Below, piece after piece: positions 15,414 to 22,412 of a stretch of 39,716 nt of DNA. A program made the translations under genes and the position numbers. Every line of letters begins with the position of its first letter. Within the stretch, counting starts at the first letter, position 1. The notes under the pieces were generated by a model. That model did no database searches. It saw only the letters and a program-made list of their open reading frames with translations, and was not told the origin of the DNA. The stretch covers positions 1 to 39,716 of the forward strand of contig VFZF01000022.1 in assembly GCA_016871335.1 (NCBI GenBank), written 5' to 3'. The DNA is from Acidimicrobiia bacterium. Its GTDB lineage: Bacteria > Acidobacteriota > Vicinamibacteria > Vicinamibacterales > SCN-69-37.

Positions 15414-16207
15414 TTCGATTGGTCTGGGTGCTGCCGGTGGTGTTCGCCACGGGCTGTGCAGCCCGAGTCTTCACGCCGCCTTCCGGACCGGCGGTGCCGT
15501 TTTCTGACGCCGCGCGGGTCTGGGAGCAGGCGACGACACGGTGCCTCGGCGCCCAGCGTTACGTCGCGCAGTTGCGCGTGCGGGGATGGGTGGGAACCAG
15601 AGACCAGCGCATCGCCCAGACGCTCAACGGCGCGGTGACGCGCACCGACGACATCTATCTTGAGTTGCGCATGCTCGGGAGCACGGTGTTCCAGATGGCC
15701 GGCGAGGCGGGGCAGGCCACGTTCGTGCTGCCGCGCGACACCCGCGTCCTCCGGGCGCCCACGCGCGACATCGTTGAGGCCCTCACGGGATTGCGGTGGG
15801 GCAGTCGCGAGTCGCTTGACGTGTTGACCGGATGTGTCGCGGTTCCTGCGGGTGTGGTGTCCGGCACCAGGACCGGTCCGTTCCTGAATGTGAAGCTCGC
15901 CGAATCAACCACGGCGTGGCTTCGGCAACGTGATGCTGCGTGGCAGGTGCACGCCGCGCGCATCGAAGACTGGCTTGTGGAGTATCGCGCGTATCAGGGC
16001 GGATGGCCGAGTGACGTGCGAGTGACCTCGACAGGGACCACGCCGCTCGATCTCCAGTTCACGGTGTCCCAGGTGCGCGTCAACCTCGACCCGATCGATT
16101 TGCCTCCAGAGACGTTCGTCGTGACCGTGCCCGATCACTACCTGCCAATGACGCTGGAAGAACTCCGCTCCATCGGCCCTCTCAAGGATGGGCGGATGGG
16201 CAGATGA
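15410..16207 (+). CDS. lolB: LolB-like outer-membrane lipoprotein
   Basis: 265 residues. The N-terminus MIRLVWVLPVVFATGCAAR is a lipoprotein signal with lipobox ending at Cys16. The body alternates strands as in LolA/LolB folds (VAQLRVRGWVGTRDQRIAQ; IYLELRMLGSTVFQMAG). In E. coli lolB directly precedes ispE and prs, the same order as here, which supports the assignment though overall similarity is weak. LolB receives lipoproteins from LolA at the outer membrane. GTG start overlaps the TPR stop (GTGA). The final residues (DGRMGR) are encoded by the octamer repeat. A general DUF-type lipoprotein remains possible. Confidence 0.6.
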   Translation: MIRLVWVLPVVFATGCAARVFTPPSGPAVPFSDAARVWEQATTRCLGAQRYVAQLRVRGWVGTRDQRIAQTLNGAVTRTDDIYLELRMLGSTVFQMAGEAGQATFVLPRDTRVLRAPTRDIVEALTGLRWGSRESLDVLTGCVAVPAGVVSGTRTGPFLNVKLAESTTAWLRQRDAAWQVHAARIEDWLVEYRAYQGGWPSDVRVTSTGTTPLDLQFTVSQVRVNLDPIDLPPETFVVTVPDHYLPMTLEELRSIGPLKDGRMGR

Positions 16208-16224
16208 AAGTTGGTAGTTGGTAG
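16187..16224. repeat. Octamer tract and TTGGTAG heptamer duplication before ispE
   Basis: GGATGGGCGGATGGG-type units overlap the end of the LolB-like gene. Two exact TTGGTAG heptamers (16211-16224) then run directly into the ispE ATG at 16225. There is no classical ribosome site; the repeat occupies its place. Confidence 0.6.
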
Positions 16225-17112
16225 ATGTCCCGAGTCCTGACCTTACGTCCGAACGCAAAAATCAACCTGACCCTGCGTGTAGGGCCGCGTCGGCCCGACG
16301 GCTATCACGAGGTGCGGTCGCTCATGCAGTCCCTCGCGTTGCACGACACGGTCGTCGTGTCGGAGCGTCGCGGACCTTTTGGGCTGCAGTGCCGCACACC
16401 GGGGGTGCCTGAGGACCACACCAATCTCGCGTGGCGTGCGGCGGTCGCGTTATGGAAGGCGATGGGGCGCGAGGGGGAGCCGCGTGACGTGCACATCCGC
16501 ATCGACAAGGCCATTCCGTCGCAGGCGGGGCTGGGTGGGGGCAGTGGCAACGCGGCGGCCGCGCTGGTCGGCCTCAACGTGATTTGGGGTGCCAAGCAGT
16601 CACGCCGCGATCTGGCGAAGCTGGCCGCGACGCTCGGGTCGGACGTCCCGTTCTTTCTTCAGGGCGGCACGGCCGTGGCGACGGGCCGCGGTGAGGATTT
16701 GTACCCGGTCGACGACGTGCAGCGGCTTGGCGTGTTGGTCATCAAGCCGTCGTTCGGCGTCTCGACGGCTGACGCCTACCGCTGGCTCGACGAGGACCGC
16801 GCCGCGGGCCTTCCCGATGCCCCGGAGGGGCGGGATGTCGAATTGGGCTGGCCGAGTGGCGGGGTTCCTCTGGTCAACGACCTGACGGCGCCGGTCGCCC
16901 GCCGGCATGCCGGCATCCGGGAAATGATCGACGCGTGTGTGGAGGAGGGAGCCATGGGGGCCCAGATGACCGGCAGCGGATCGGCCGTTTTTGGGCTGTT
17001 TTCCGAGGCCGCCGCCACCCGGGCCGCCAAACGCCTTCGCCGCCCCGACTGGCTCGTCCTGCTGACCCGCACCCACAGCCGCCGCGAAGCCGTGCGGCAT
17101 ATTGGCATCTGA
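16225..17112 (+). CDS. ispE: 4-diphosphocytidyl-2-C-methyl-D-erythritol kinase
   Basis: GHMP-superfamily kinase, fourth step of the MEP isoprenoid pathway. 295 residues. Motifs: NAKINLTLRV with catalytic Lys12, the ATP-binding loop IPSQAGLGGGSGNAAA (about 98-112), catalytic Asp140 in LGSDVPFF, and the C-terminal MGAQMTGSGSAVFGLF. It follows the LolB-like gene by 17 bases and precedes tRNA-Gln and prs. The ispDF fusion in the same window supplies the flanking pathway steps. Confidence 0.95.
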   Translation: MSRVLTLRPNAKINLTLRVGPRRPDGYHEVRSLMQSLALHDTVVVSERRGPFGLQCRTPGVPEDHTNLAWRAAVALWKAMGREGEPRDVHIRIDKAIPSQAGLGGGSGNAAAALVGLNVIWGAKQSRRDLAKLAATLGSDVPFFLQGGTAVATGRGEDLYPVDDVQRLGVLVIKPSFGVSTADAYRWLDEDRAAGLPDAPEGRDVELGWPSGGVPLVNDLTAPVARRHAGIREMIDACVEEGAMGAQMTGSGSAVFGLFSEAAATRAAKRLRRPDWLVLLTRTHSRREAVRHIGI

Positions 17113-17150
17113 CATCTGCCCACCCGCCCACCTGTCCATCCACCCAGCCG
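17113..17150. repeat. Reverse-oriented octamer repeat after ispE
   Basis: CCCACCCGCCCACC-type units are the reverse complement of the TGGG octamer family, placed just after the ispE stop and just before the tRNA-Gln promoter element. Confidence 0.6.
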
Positions 17151-17159
17151 TGCTACACT
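17151..17159 (+). promoter_or_regulatory. Extended -10 promoter element of tRNA-Gln
   Basis: TGCTACACT fits an extended -10 (TG, one base, TACACT), about 50 bases upstream of the tRNA. The context CCGTGCTA...TCT...GTTTTG recurs upstream of the tRNA-Thr/tuf cluster at 30425-30445, supporting a shared promoter design. No good -35 is visible. Confidence 0.5.
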
Positions 17160-17209
17160 CTCTGTTTTGCTAGGGGTCACGGCCGCCCGTTAGTCGGGGC
17201 CCAACGGGG

Positions 17210-17284
17210 TGGGGCGTGGCCAAGCGGTAAGGCGCGGGTCTTTGGAACCCGTATTCGAAGGTTCGAATCCTTCCGCCCCAACCA
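17210..17284 (+). tRNA. tRNA-Gln (anticodon TTG)
   Basis: Cloverleaf with acceptor stem TGGGGCG/CGCCCCA, D-arm GTGGCCAAGCGGTAAGGC, anticodon loop CTTTGGA (anticodon TTG, reading CAA/CAG), T-arm AAGGTTCGAATCCTT, discriminator A and encoded CCA at 17282-17284. Located between ispE and prs; a similar ispE-tRNA-Gln-prs arrangement occurs in many bacteria. Confidence 0.96.
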
Positions 17285-17314
17285 ATTTTTCGGTGTGCAG
17301 AGCGTGGATCCGGC

Positions 17315-18259
17315 ATGAGTCACGGGCAGTTGAAGTTGTTCTCGGGGAGCGCCCATCCGGCGCTGGCGAAGGAGATCGCAGAACAACTCGACATTCCGCT
17401 CGGGGCCGCACGGCTGCATCGGTTTCCGGATTCGGAAGTCTCGTTCCAGATTGACGAGAACATCCGCGGCACGGATGTCTTCATCCTGCAGCCGACCTCG
17501 ACGCCGGTGGACGCACACCTGGTCGAGATGTGCGTGATGATCGACGCGTTCCGCCGGTCGTCCGCCTCGCGGATTACGGCGGTGATTCCGTATTACGGAT
17601 ACGCGCGCCAGGATCGGAAGGACAAGCCGCGCGTGCCGATTTCGGCCAAGCTCGTGGCGAATCTGCTCAGCGCCGCCGGTGCGAACCGGGTGCTGACGAT
17701 GGATCTGCACAAGGCGCAGATTCAGGCGTTTTTTGACATCCCGGTGGACCACCTGTTTGCGGCCCCGGCGGTGATTGAGTATCTGGCCCGGCAGAACTAC
17801 GGGCCGGTGACGATTGTGTCCCCCGATGCGGGTGGGGCGGAACGGGCGCGTGCGTATGCGAAGCGTCTGGACGCCGAGCTCGCCATCATCGACAAACGGC
17901 GCGGCGAGACCGGCGCGGCGGAAGTCATGAATGTGATCGGCGATGTGAACGGCCGGGTGTGCATCATCTCGGACGACATCATCGACACGGCGGGCACGAT
18001 GCAGAAGGCGGCGCAGGCGCTCAAGGACAACGGCGCAACGCGCGTGCTGGCGTGTGCGGTGCACGGCGTGTTGTCGGGACCGGCGATCTCGCGAATCGAG
18101 GCGGCGCCGATCGACAAGTTGATCGTGACCAACACGGTCCCGCTCACGCCTGAGAAGGCCGCGTGCGGAAAGATTGTGGTGTTGTCGGTGGCGCGCCTGC
18201 TGGCGCAGGCCATCCGCAGTATCCACGAGGAGACCTCGGTCTCCAAATTGTTCGTTTAG
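17315..18259 (+). CDS. prs: Ribose-phosphate pyrophosphokinase
   Basis: Makes PRPP from ribose-5-phosphate and ATP, feeding purine, pyrimidine, histidine and NAD synthesis. 314 residues, typical length. Motifs: LKLFSGSAHPALAKEIAE, the flexible catalytic loop IPYYGYARQDRKDKPR, the MDLHKAQIQAFFD segment and the PRPP-binding signature ISDDIIDTAGTM. It sits between tRNA-Gln and rplY in the widespread ispE-prs-rplY-pth order. Confidence 0.97.
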   Translation: MSHGQLKLFSGSAHPALAKEIAEQLDIPLGAARLHRFPDSEVSFQIDENIRGTDVFILQPTSTPVDAHLVEMCVMIDAFRRSSASRITAVIPYYGYARQDRKDKPRVPISAKLVANLLSAAGANRVLTMDLHKAQIQAFFDIPVDHLFAAPAVIEYLARQNYGPVTIVSPDAGGAERARAYAKRLDAELAIIDKRRGETGAAEVMNVIGDVNGRVCIISDDIIDTAGTMQKAAQALKDNGATRVLACAVHGVLSGPAISRIEAAPIDKLIVTNTVPLTPEKAACGKIVVLSVARLLAQAIRSIHEETSVSKLFV

Positions 18260-18276
18260 ATGGAGCGAGACAGATT

Positions 18277-18930
18277 ATGAGCGCAGTACTGGACGCGGTT
18301 CGCCGCGAGACATTTGGCAAGAACGAGGCCGTGCGCACGCGGCAGGCGGGCAAGATCCCGGCCGTGTTGTACGGTGAGAAGAAGGGTGTGGCCGAGTCCG
18401 TGACGGTTGATCCGAAGGAACTCAGCCGGATCCTGCACTCCGAGTCCGGTCTGAACTCGCTCATCTCGCTGACGATTGACGGCGCCGAGACGCAGGTCCT
18501 GGTGAAGGAATACCAGATTGACCCGGTGACCCATAAGCTCATCCATGCGGACTTCCTCCGCGTCGCGATGGACAAGGTCATCCGCGTCACCGTGCCGGTG
18601 CACCTGACGGGCGAAGCCAAGGGCGTCAAGCTTCAGGGCGGCACACTCGACTTCGTGCATCGTGACGTGGACGTTGAATGTCTGCCCGCGGACATCCCCG
18701 AGCACATCACGGTGGACGTCAGCGAACTCATGCTCAACCAGGGCGTCCGCGTGAAGGACCTCGCGACCGATGGCACGTGGAAGGCCGTCAGCGAACCCGA
18801 GAACCTGATCGTGCACATCGTGGCGCCGCGTGCGGAAGCCGCCGCCACGACTGATGCCGCCGCTGCGCCGGCTGCCGCCGCCGAGCCCGAAGTCGCCAAG
18901 AAGGGCAAGACGGACAAAGAAGACAAGTAA
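18277..18930 (+). CDS. rplY: Ribosomal protein bL25 (Ctc form)
   Basis: 217-residue long-form L25/CTC protein binding 5S rRNA. The N-terminal L25 domain (ETFGKNEAVRTRQAGKIPAV, ...VLYGEKKGVAESV) is followed by the C-terminal beta-domain (DVDVECLPADIPEHITVDVS). It ends with an Ala-rich linker and Lys/Asp tail (KKGKTDKEDK). ATG at 18277 with GGAGCGAGA upstream; frame extension into prs is rejected. 17 bases after prs and before pth, the usual context. Confidence 0.95.
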   Translation: MSAVLDAVRRETFGKNEAVRTRQAGKIPAVLYGEKKGVAESVTVDPKELSRILHSESGLNSLISLTIDGAETQVLVKEYQIDPVTHKLIHADFLRVAMDKVIRVTVPVHLTGEAKGVKLQGGTLDFVHRDVDVECLPADIPEHITVDVSELMLNQGVRVKDLATDGTWKAVSEPENLIVHIVAPRAEAAATTDAAAAPAAAAEPEVAKKGKTDKEDK

Positions 18931-18942
18931 TGAGTCAGTGCG

Positions 18943-18989
18943 GGGTGCTGGGTGCTCGATGCTCGGTGCTGGTGCTGGGTGCTGAGTGC
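18943..18989. repeat. GGTGCTG heptamer tract
   Basis: Degenerate heptamers (GGTGCTG, GGTGCTC, GATGCTC, GGTGCTG, GGTGCTG) fill the rplY-pth gap. They are similar in period, not sequence, to the GGTTCAT and GGTCCAG families elsewhere in the window. Confidence 0.65.
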
Positions 18990-18997
18990 ACAGCCTG

Positions 18998-19025
18998 CCC
19001 TGAGCGAGCGAAGCGAGCCGAAGGG
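18998..19025. repeat. CCCTGAGCGAGCGAAGCGAG palindromic repeat at the pth start
   Basis: Outer arms CCCT/AGGG and inner GCGAG/GCGAAGC symmetry. Its last bases (GCCGAAGGG) serve as the ribosome site and the first base of the pth GTG start. Similar GAGCGNAGCGAGC motifs recur near the tRNA genes. I recall related motifs as common dispersed repeats in several bacterial phyla. Confidence 0.6.
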
Positions 19026-19582
19026 TGAAGCTCATAGCGGGGCTTGGCAACCCTGGATCGCGCTATCGGGGCACGAGGCACAACGTCGGGTTTGAGGTCG
19101 TGGACCTCGTGGCCCGGCGGCACGGGTTGTTGTTGAGTCCGTGGCGGGATGTGGCGGAGGTCGCCGAGTGGCGGCGGCCTGAAGGGCGTCTCTGGCTGAT
19201 GAAGCCGACGACCTTCATGAATCTGAGCGGGGAAGCCGTGAGCGCACTGGTGGCGTTCTACAAGCTGGACCTCGCAGACGTCCTCATAGTGTGTGATGAC
19301 GTGAATCTGCCGGTGGGGCAATTGCGAGTGCGCCCATCGGGATCGAGTGGCGGGAACAACGGACTGAAATCCGTGGCCGCGTCACTCGGGACGGAAGAGT
19401 TTGCCCGCCTCCGGATTGGGGTGGGTCGTGGCGATCCGGCGCGCGATTTGGCGGACCATGTGTTGTCCCGTTTCGCACCGGAAGAGATTCCCGGGATCGA
19501 TGAGGCTGTTACCCGGGCCGCCGACGCGGTCGAGTTGTGGATCGACGCCGGCACAGCACGCGTGATGAACGCGTTTAATTGA
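19025..19582 (+). CDS. pth: Peptidyl-tRNA hydrolase
   Basis: Recycles peptidyl-tRNA released from stalled ribosomes. 185 residues. MKLIAGLGNPGSRYRGTRHN starts the family at its first codon and carries catalytic His19. LWLMKPTTFMNLSGEAV, VCDDVNLPVGQLRVR (catalytic-site Asp) and GSSGGNNGLKS complete the active site. The start is GTG at 19025, directly attached to a palindromic repeat. It follows rplY and precedes rpsF. Confidence 0.95.
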   Translation: MKLIAGLGNPGSRYRGTRHNVGFEVVDLVARRHGLLLSPWRDVAEVAEWRRPEGRLWLMKPTTFMNLSGEAVSALVAFYKLDLADVLIVCDDVNLPVGQLRVRPSGSSGGNNGLKSVAASLGTEEFARLRIGVGRGDPARDLADHVLSRFAPEEIPGIDEAVTRAADAVELWIDAGTARVMNAFN

Positions 19583-19591
19583 ACGCTCCTT

Positions 19592-19612
19592 GCCGCTTCC
19601 GAGCGAAGCGGC
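19592..19612. terminator. Hairpin downstream of pth
   Basis: 7-bp stem GCCGCTT/AAGCGGC with 7-base loop, 10 bases after the pth stop; may terminate or process the transcript. No T-run follows. Confidence 0.4.
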
Positions 19613-19617
19613 CTGCA

Positions 19618-19639
19618 CGGCACCCATGGTGGGTGGCCG
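19618..19639 (+). promoter_or_regulatory. Candidate S6:S18 autoregulatory leader
   Basis: A hairpin with inner stem CACCC/GGGTG (19621-19625, 19631-19635), loop ATGGT, a bulged G and outer CGG/CCG pairs lies 22 bases before the rpsF start. Ribosomal proteins S6 and S18 are known to bind a leader hairpin with a conserved CCG in many phyla; the CCG at 19637-19639 is consistent. A covariance-model search would decide. Confidence 0.45.
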
Positions 19640-19661
19640 GGAGTTGTCCATGAGGAGGCAC

Positions 19662-20126
19662 ATGAGCATTCACCGACAGTACGAACTCGTCTATATCGCG
19701 AGTCCCGACGCCACCGAAGAGTCGTTGGCCGAGCTGCATTCGCAGGTCGCCACCGTCGTCGAACGGTTCGGCGGGACCATTGAACGCACCGAAAACTGGG
19801 GCCGTCGTCGCCTGGCGTATGAAATCGGCCGCCAGCGTGAAGGCGTGTACGTGCTCGAGCTGCTGAATGGCCCGGCGGCCATGACGGCAGAACTCGACCG
19901 TCGTCTCCGCGTGATCGATGGCGTCATGCGTCATCTCGTCATTCGTGTGGACGAGGATCTGGCCAAGGACGAGCGGTTCAAGACCCGCCGCAAGGCCAAC
20001 ACGGTGGCGCGTCGTCTGCGTCGCGGCCTGCCCGCGGAGCCGACGGAACAGGAACTCAGCCGCCGCAAGCAGGAGCTTGAAGATGCGGACGGCGGCAACG
20101 ATTCGTTCGGGGAGGGAGACCGATGA
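19662..20126 (+). CDS. rpsF: Ribosomal protein bS6
   Basis: 154 residues; binds S18 and 16S rRNA in the small-subunit platform. [20 protein letters not shown], then the typical [20 protein letters not shown] core. The C-terminal extension beyond ~100 residues is charged and not conserved. ATG at 19662 is preceded by AGGAGG at ideal spacing; an ATG four codons earlier is the alternative. The stop overlaps the rpsR start (ATGA), keeping the S6:S18 pair coupled. Confidence 0.95.
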   Translation: MSIHRQYELVYIASPDATEESLAELHSQVATVVERFGGTIERTENWGRRRLAYEIGRQREGVYVLELLNGPAAMTAELDRRLRVIDGVMRHLVIRVDEDLAKDERFKTRRKANTVARRLRRGLPAEPTEQELSRRKQELEDADGGNDSFGEGDR

Positions 20127-20434
20127 GCGACATGGAATCGCGGTCCGGCGGACGTGGCCGGGGCAAGGACGACAAGGATAAGGACAAGGACAAGGCCGGA
20201 CGACGGGGCGGCGGGGGCGGATTTTTCCGTCGGCGTCGTGTCTGCAAGTTCTGCGTCGAGAAGATCGACATCGTCTCGTACAAGGACGTCAAGCTGCTGA
20301 CCCCCTTCATTCCTGAGCGCGGCAAGATCCAGCCGCGTCGCATTTCGGGCACGTGCGCGAAACACCAGCGCGCGTTGCAGACCGCGATAAAGCGCGCGCG
20401 TCAGCTCGCCCTTATCCCGTACGTCACGGACTAG
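20123..20434 (+). CDS. rpsR: Ribosomal protein bS18 with basic N-terminal extension
   Basis: 103 residues, longer than the usual 70-90. The core [20 protein letters not shown] ... [20 protein letters not shown] is standard, with Cys pair CKFC and later Cys in GTCAKHQR. The first ~33 residues are a low-complexity [11 protein letters not shown] and poly-Gly stretch, encoded by near-identical AAGGAC hexamers. Coupled to rpsF by overlap and followed by rplI after 14 bases. Confidence 0.95.
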   Translation: MSDMESRSGGRGRGKDDKDKDKDKAGRRGGGGGFFRRRRVCKFCVEKIDIVSYKDVKLLTPFIPERGKIQPRRISGTCAKHQRALQTAIKRARQLALIPYVTD

Positions 20435-20448
20435 CCGGGAGGATTCAG

Positions 20449-20940
20449 ATGGCGACAGAAGTAATTCTCAGAGAATACGTCGAACACCTCGGCAACCGCG
20501 GTGAAGTCGTGAAGGTGGCCGATGGCTACGCGCGCAACTACCTGCTGCCGCGCGGGCTGGCCCTCCGGGTGACCTCGGAGGCCAAGCGCCAGATCGAACG
20601 CGAGCGCGCCAAGGCTGAGGCGCGTGAACACGACGAACGGCAGGCCGCGCAGGCCCTCGCCGACGCACTGGCGGCGGTCGACCTGTCGATCTCGCGCCGC
20701 GTGGGCGACCACAACACGTTGTACGGCTCGGTCACCACGGCGGACATCGCCGAGGCCCTCGCCGCACGGCAGATCGTCGTGGACCGCCGCAAGATCCTGC
20801 TCGAAGACGCGCTGAAGACCCTCGGCGAACACGTCGTGACGATCAAGCTGCATCGTGACGTGCCGGCCTCGGTCACCGTCAAGGTCGTGGCGGCCCAGGC
20901 CGCCGGCAACGCCACCTCGGCACCGGCGCCGACGGAATAA
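20449..20940 (+). CDS. rplI: Ribosomal protein bL9
   Basis: 163 residues. The N-terminal domain EVILREYVEHLGNRGEVVKV and YARNYLLPRGLAL is diagnostic; a charged helix follows, then the C-terminal domain with NTLYGSVTTADIAEAL and LKTLGEHVVTIKLH. Ribosome site GGGAGG. The last residues (AGNATSAPAPTE) look unconserved. Third gene of the rpsF-rpsR-rplI unit. Confidence 0.96.
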   Translation: MATEVILREYVEHLGNRGEVVKVADGYARNYLLPRGLALRVTSEAKRQIERERAKAEAREHDERQAAQALADALAAVDLSISRRVGDHNTLYGSVTTADIAEALAARQIVVDRRKILLEDALKTLGEHVVTIKLHRDVPASVTVKVVAAQAAGNATSAPAPTE

Positions 20941-21021
20941 GGTCCAGGGTCCAGGGTTCAGGTCCGGGGGGCGCTTGTGCGGACCCTGGCCCCCGAATCC
21001 TGGACCTGCCGACCCTGGACC
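20941..21021. repeat. GGTCCAG heptamer inverted repeat
   Basis: Tandem GGTCCAG, GGTCCAG, GGTTCAG starting right after the rplI stop, with the perfect inverse of the first 11 bases at 21011-21021. Copies of the same heptamer are inside gltX (29179-29206) and before rlmB (29609-29650). It may fold into a hairpin in the rplI-dnaB gap. Confidence 0.75.
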
Positions 21022-21053
21022 ATACGTGTTCGTGGGTTATTCTCTGGTGGGTC

Positions 21054-22397
21054 ATGGCCGAGCGAACACTTCCCCACAATCTTGAAGCTGAGAAGAGCGT
21101 GCTCGGCGCGATTCTCATCAACAACCAGGCCTTCAACCAGGCCGCCGAGGTCATCGACTCGCAGGATTTCTTCCGGGATGCGCACCGCCGCATCTTTGAG
21201 AAGATGGTCGGCCTCACCGACCGCAATCAGCCGGTCGACTTCGTCACGCTCACCGACGAACTGACACGATCGGGCGAACTGGAGGAGGTCGGCGGTCCGG
21301 CCTACGTCAGCGCCCTGACCGATGGCGTCCCCCGTTCGGCCAACGTCGAGTACTACGCCCGCATCGTCAAGGAAAAATCCACACTGCGACGCCTGATTCA
21401 GGCGTCCAACGAAGTGCTCGTGCGCGCGTACGACGCGGAAGAGGATGCGGACGATCTGCTCGACGAAGCGGAGCGGACGATTTTCTCCATCGCCGAAGGC
21501 CGGATGCGATCCGGCTTTGTGAAACTCAGTGAACTGGTCGACGGCGGCTACGCCATGCTCGAGCAGTTGCAGGCCAGCCGCGGTCTGGTCACGGGCGTGC
21601 CGTCGGGTTTTGTCGAACTGGACAAGATGACGTCCGGCTTCCAGAAATCCGACCTGGTCATCGTCGCGGCCAGGCCCGCGATGGGCAAGACGAGCTTCGT
21701 CATGAATATTGCGCTGAACGCCGCGCTCGAGGCCGGGAAGTCGGTCGGCGTGTTCAGCCTGGAAATGTCGAAGGAACAGTTGTTCCTGCGTATGTTGACC
21801 TCAGAAGCACGCGTTGATGCCCACCGCTTTCGTGGCGGCTTCCTCGGCGAGCAGGACTATGAACGCCTGAACGGCGCGTTCGCGCGCCTGCACGATGCGA
21901 AGGTGTTCATTGACGACACCGCATCGGCCGGCATCCTGGAGATGCGCGCGAAGTCGCGGCGCCTGAAACTTGAACACGGCCTCGACATGCTGGTCATCGA
22001 CTACCTCCAGCTGATGCAGGGTCGCGGCCGGTTCGACAACCGGCAGCAGGAGCTGGCGTCGATTTCCCGATCGCTCAAAATTCTCGCGAAGGAACTCGAG
22101 ATTCCGATCCTTGCGTTGTCGCAGCTCAGCCGCGCCACCGAAACACGCTCGGACCATCGCCCACAGCTGTCGGACCTGCGCGAATCAGGCGCCCTGGAAC
22201 AGGACGCCGATGTGGTCATGTTCATCTACCGCGAGGAGGTGTACGCCGCCAGCGAAGAGGAACGGCGTCCCGAGGTGGAAGGCATGGCCGAAATCATCAT
22301 CGGCAAACAGCGCAACGGCCCGATTGGTTCCGTGCCGCTCGCGTTCCTGAAGCAATACACACGCTTCGAAAATCTGCAGCAGGGATCCCGGGGCTGA
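21054..22397 (+). CDS. dnaB: Replicative DNA helicase
   Basis: Hexameric 5'-3' helicase of the replication fork. 447 residues. The N-terminal primase-interaction domain opens with LPHNLEAEKSVLGAILINN; the RecA-like domain has Walker A AARPAMGKTSF (about 205-215), Walker B LVIDYLQLM and the arginine-bearing LSQLSRATETR and SDLRESGALEQDADVV. No intein or insertion. The rpsF-rpsR-rplI-dnaB order is widespread. The start ATG follows a repeat-filled leader. Confidence 0.97.
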   Translation: MAERTLPHNLEAEKSVLGAILINNQAFNQAAEVIDSQDFFRDAHRRIFEKMVGLTDRNQPVDFVTLTDELTRSGELEEVGGPAYVSALTDGVPRSANVEYYARIVKEKSTLRRLIQASNEVLVRAYDAEEDADDLLDEAERTIFSIAEGRMRSGFVKLSELVDGGYAMLEQLQASRGLVTGVPSGFVELDKMTSGFQKSDLVIVAARPAMGKTSFVMNIALNAALEAGKSVGVFSLEMSKEQLFLRMLTSEARVDAHRFRGGFLGEQDYERLNGAFARLHDAKVFIDDTASAGILEMRAKSRRLKLEHGLDMLVIDYLQLMQGRGRFDNRQQELASISRSLKILAKELEIPILALSQLSRATETRSDHRPQLSDLRESGALEQDADVVMFIYREEVYAASEEERRPEVEGMAEIIIGKQRNGPIGSVPLAFLKQYTRFENLQQGSRG

Positions 22398-22412
22398 GGC
22401 CGGGAGCGCCCA

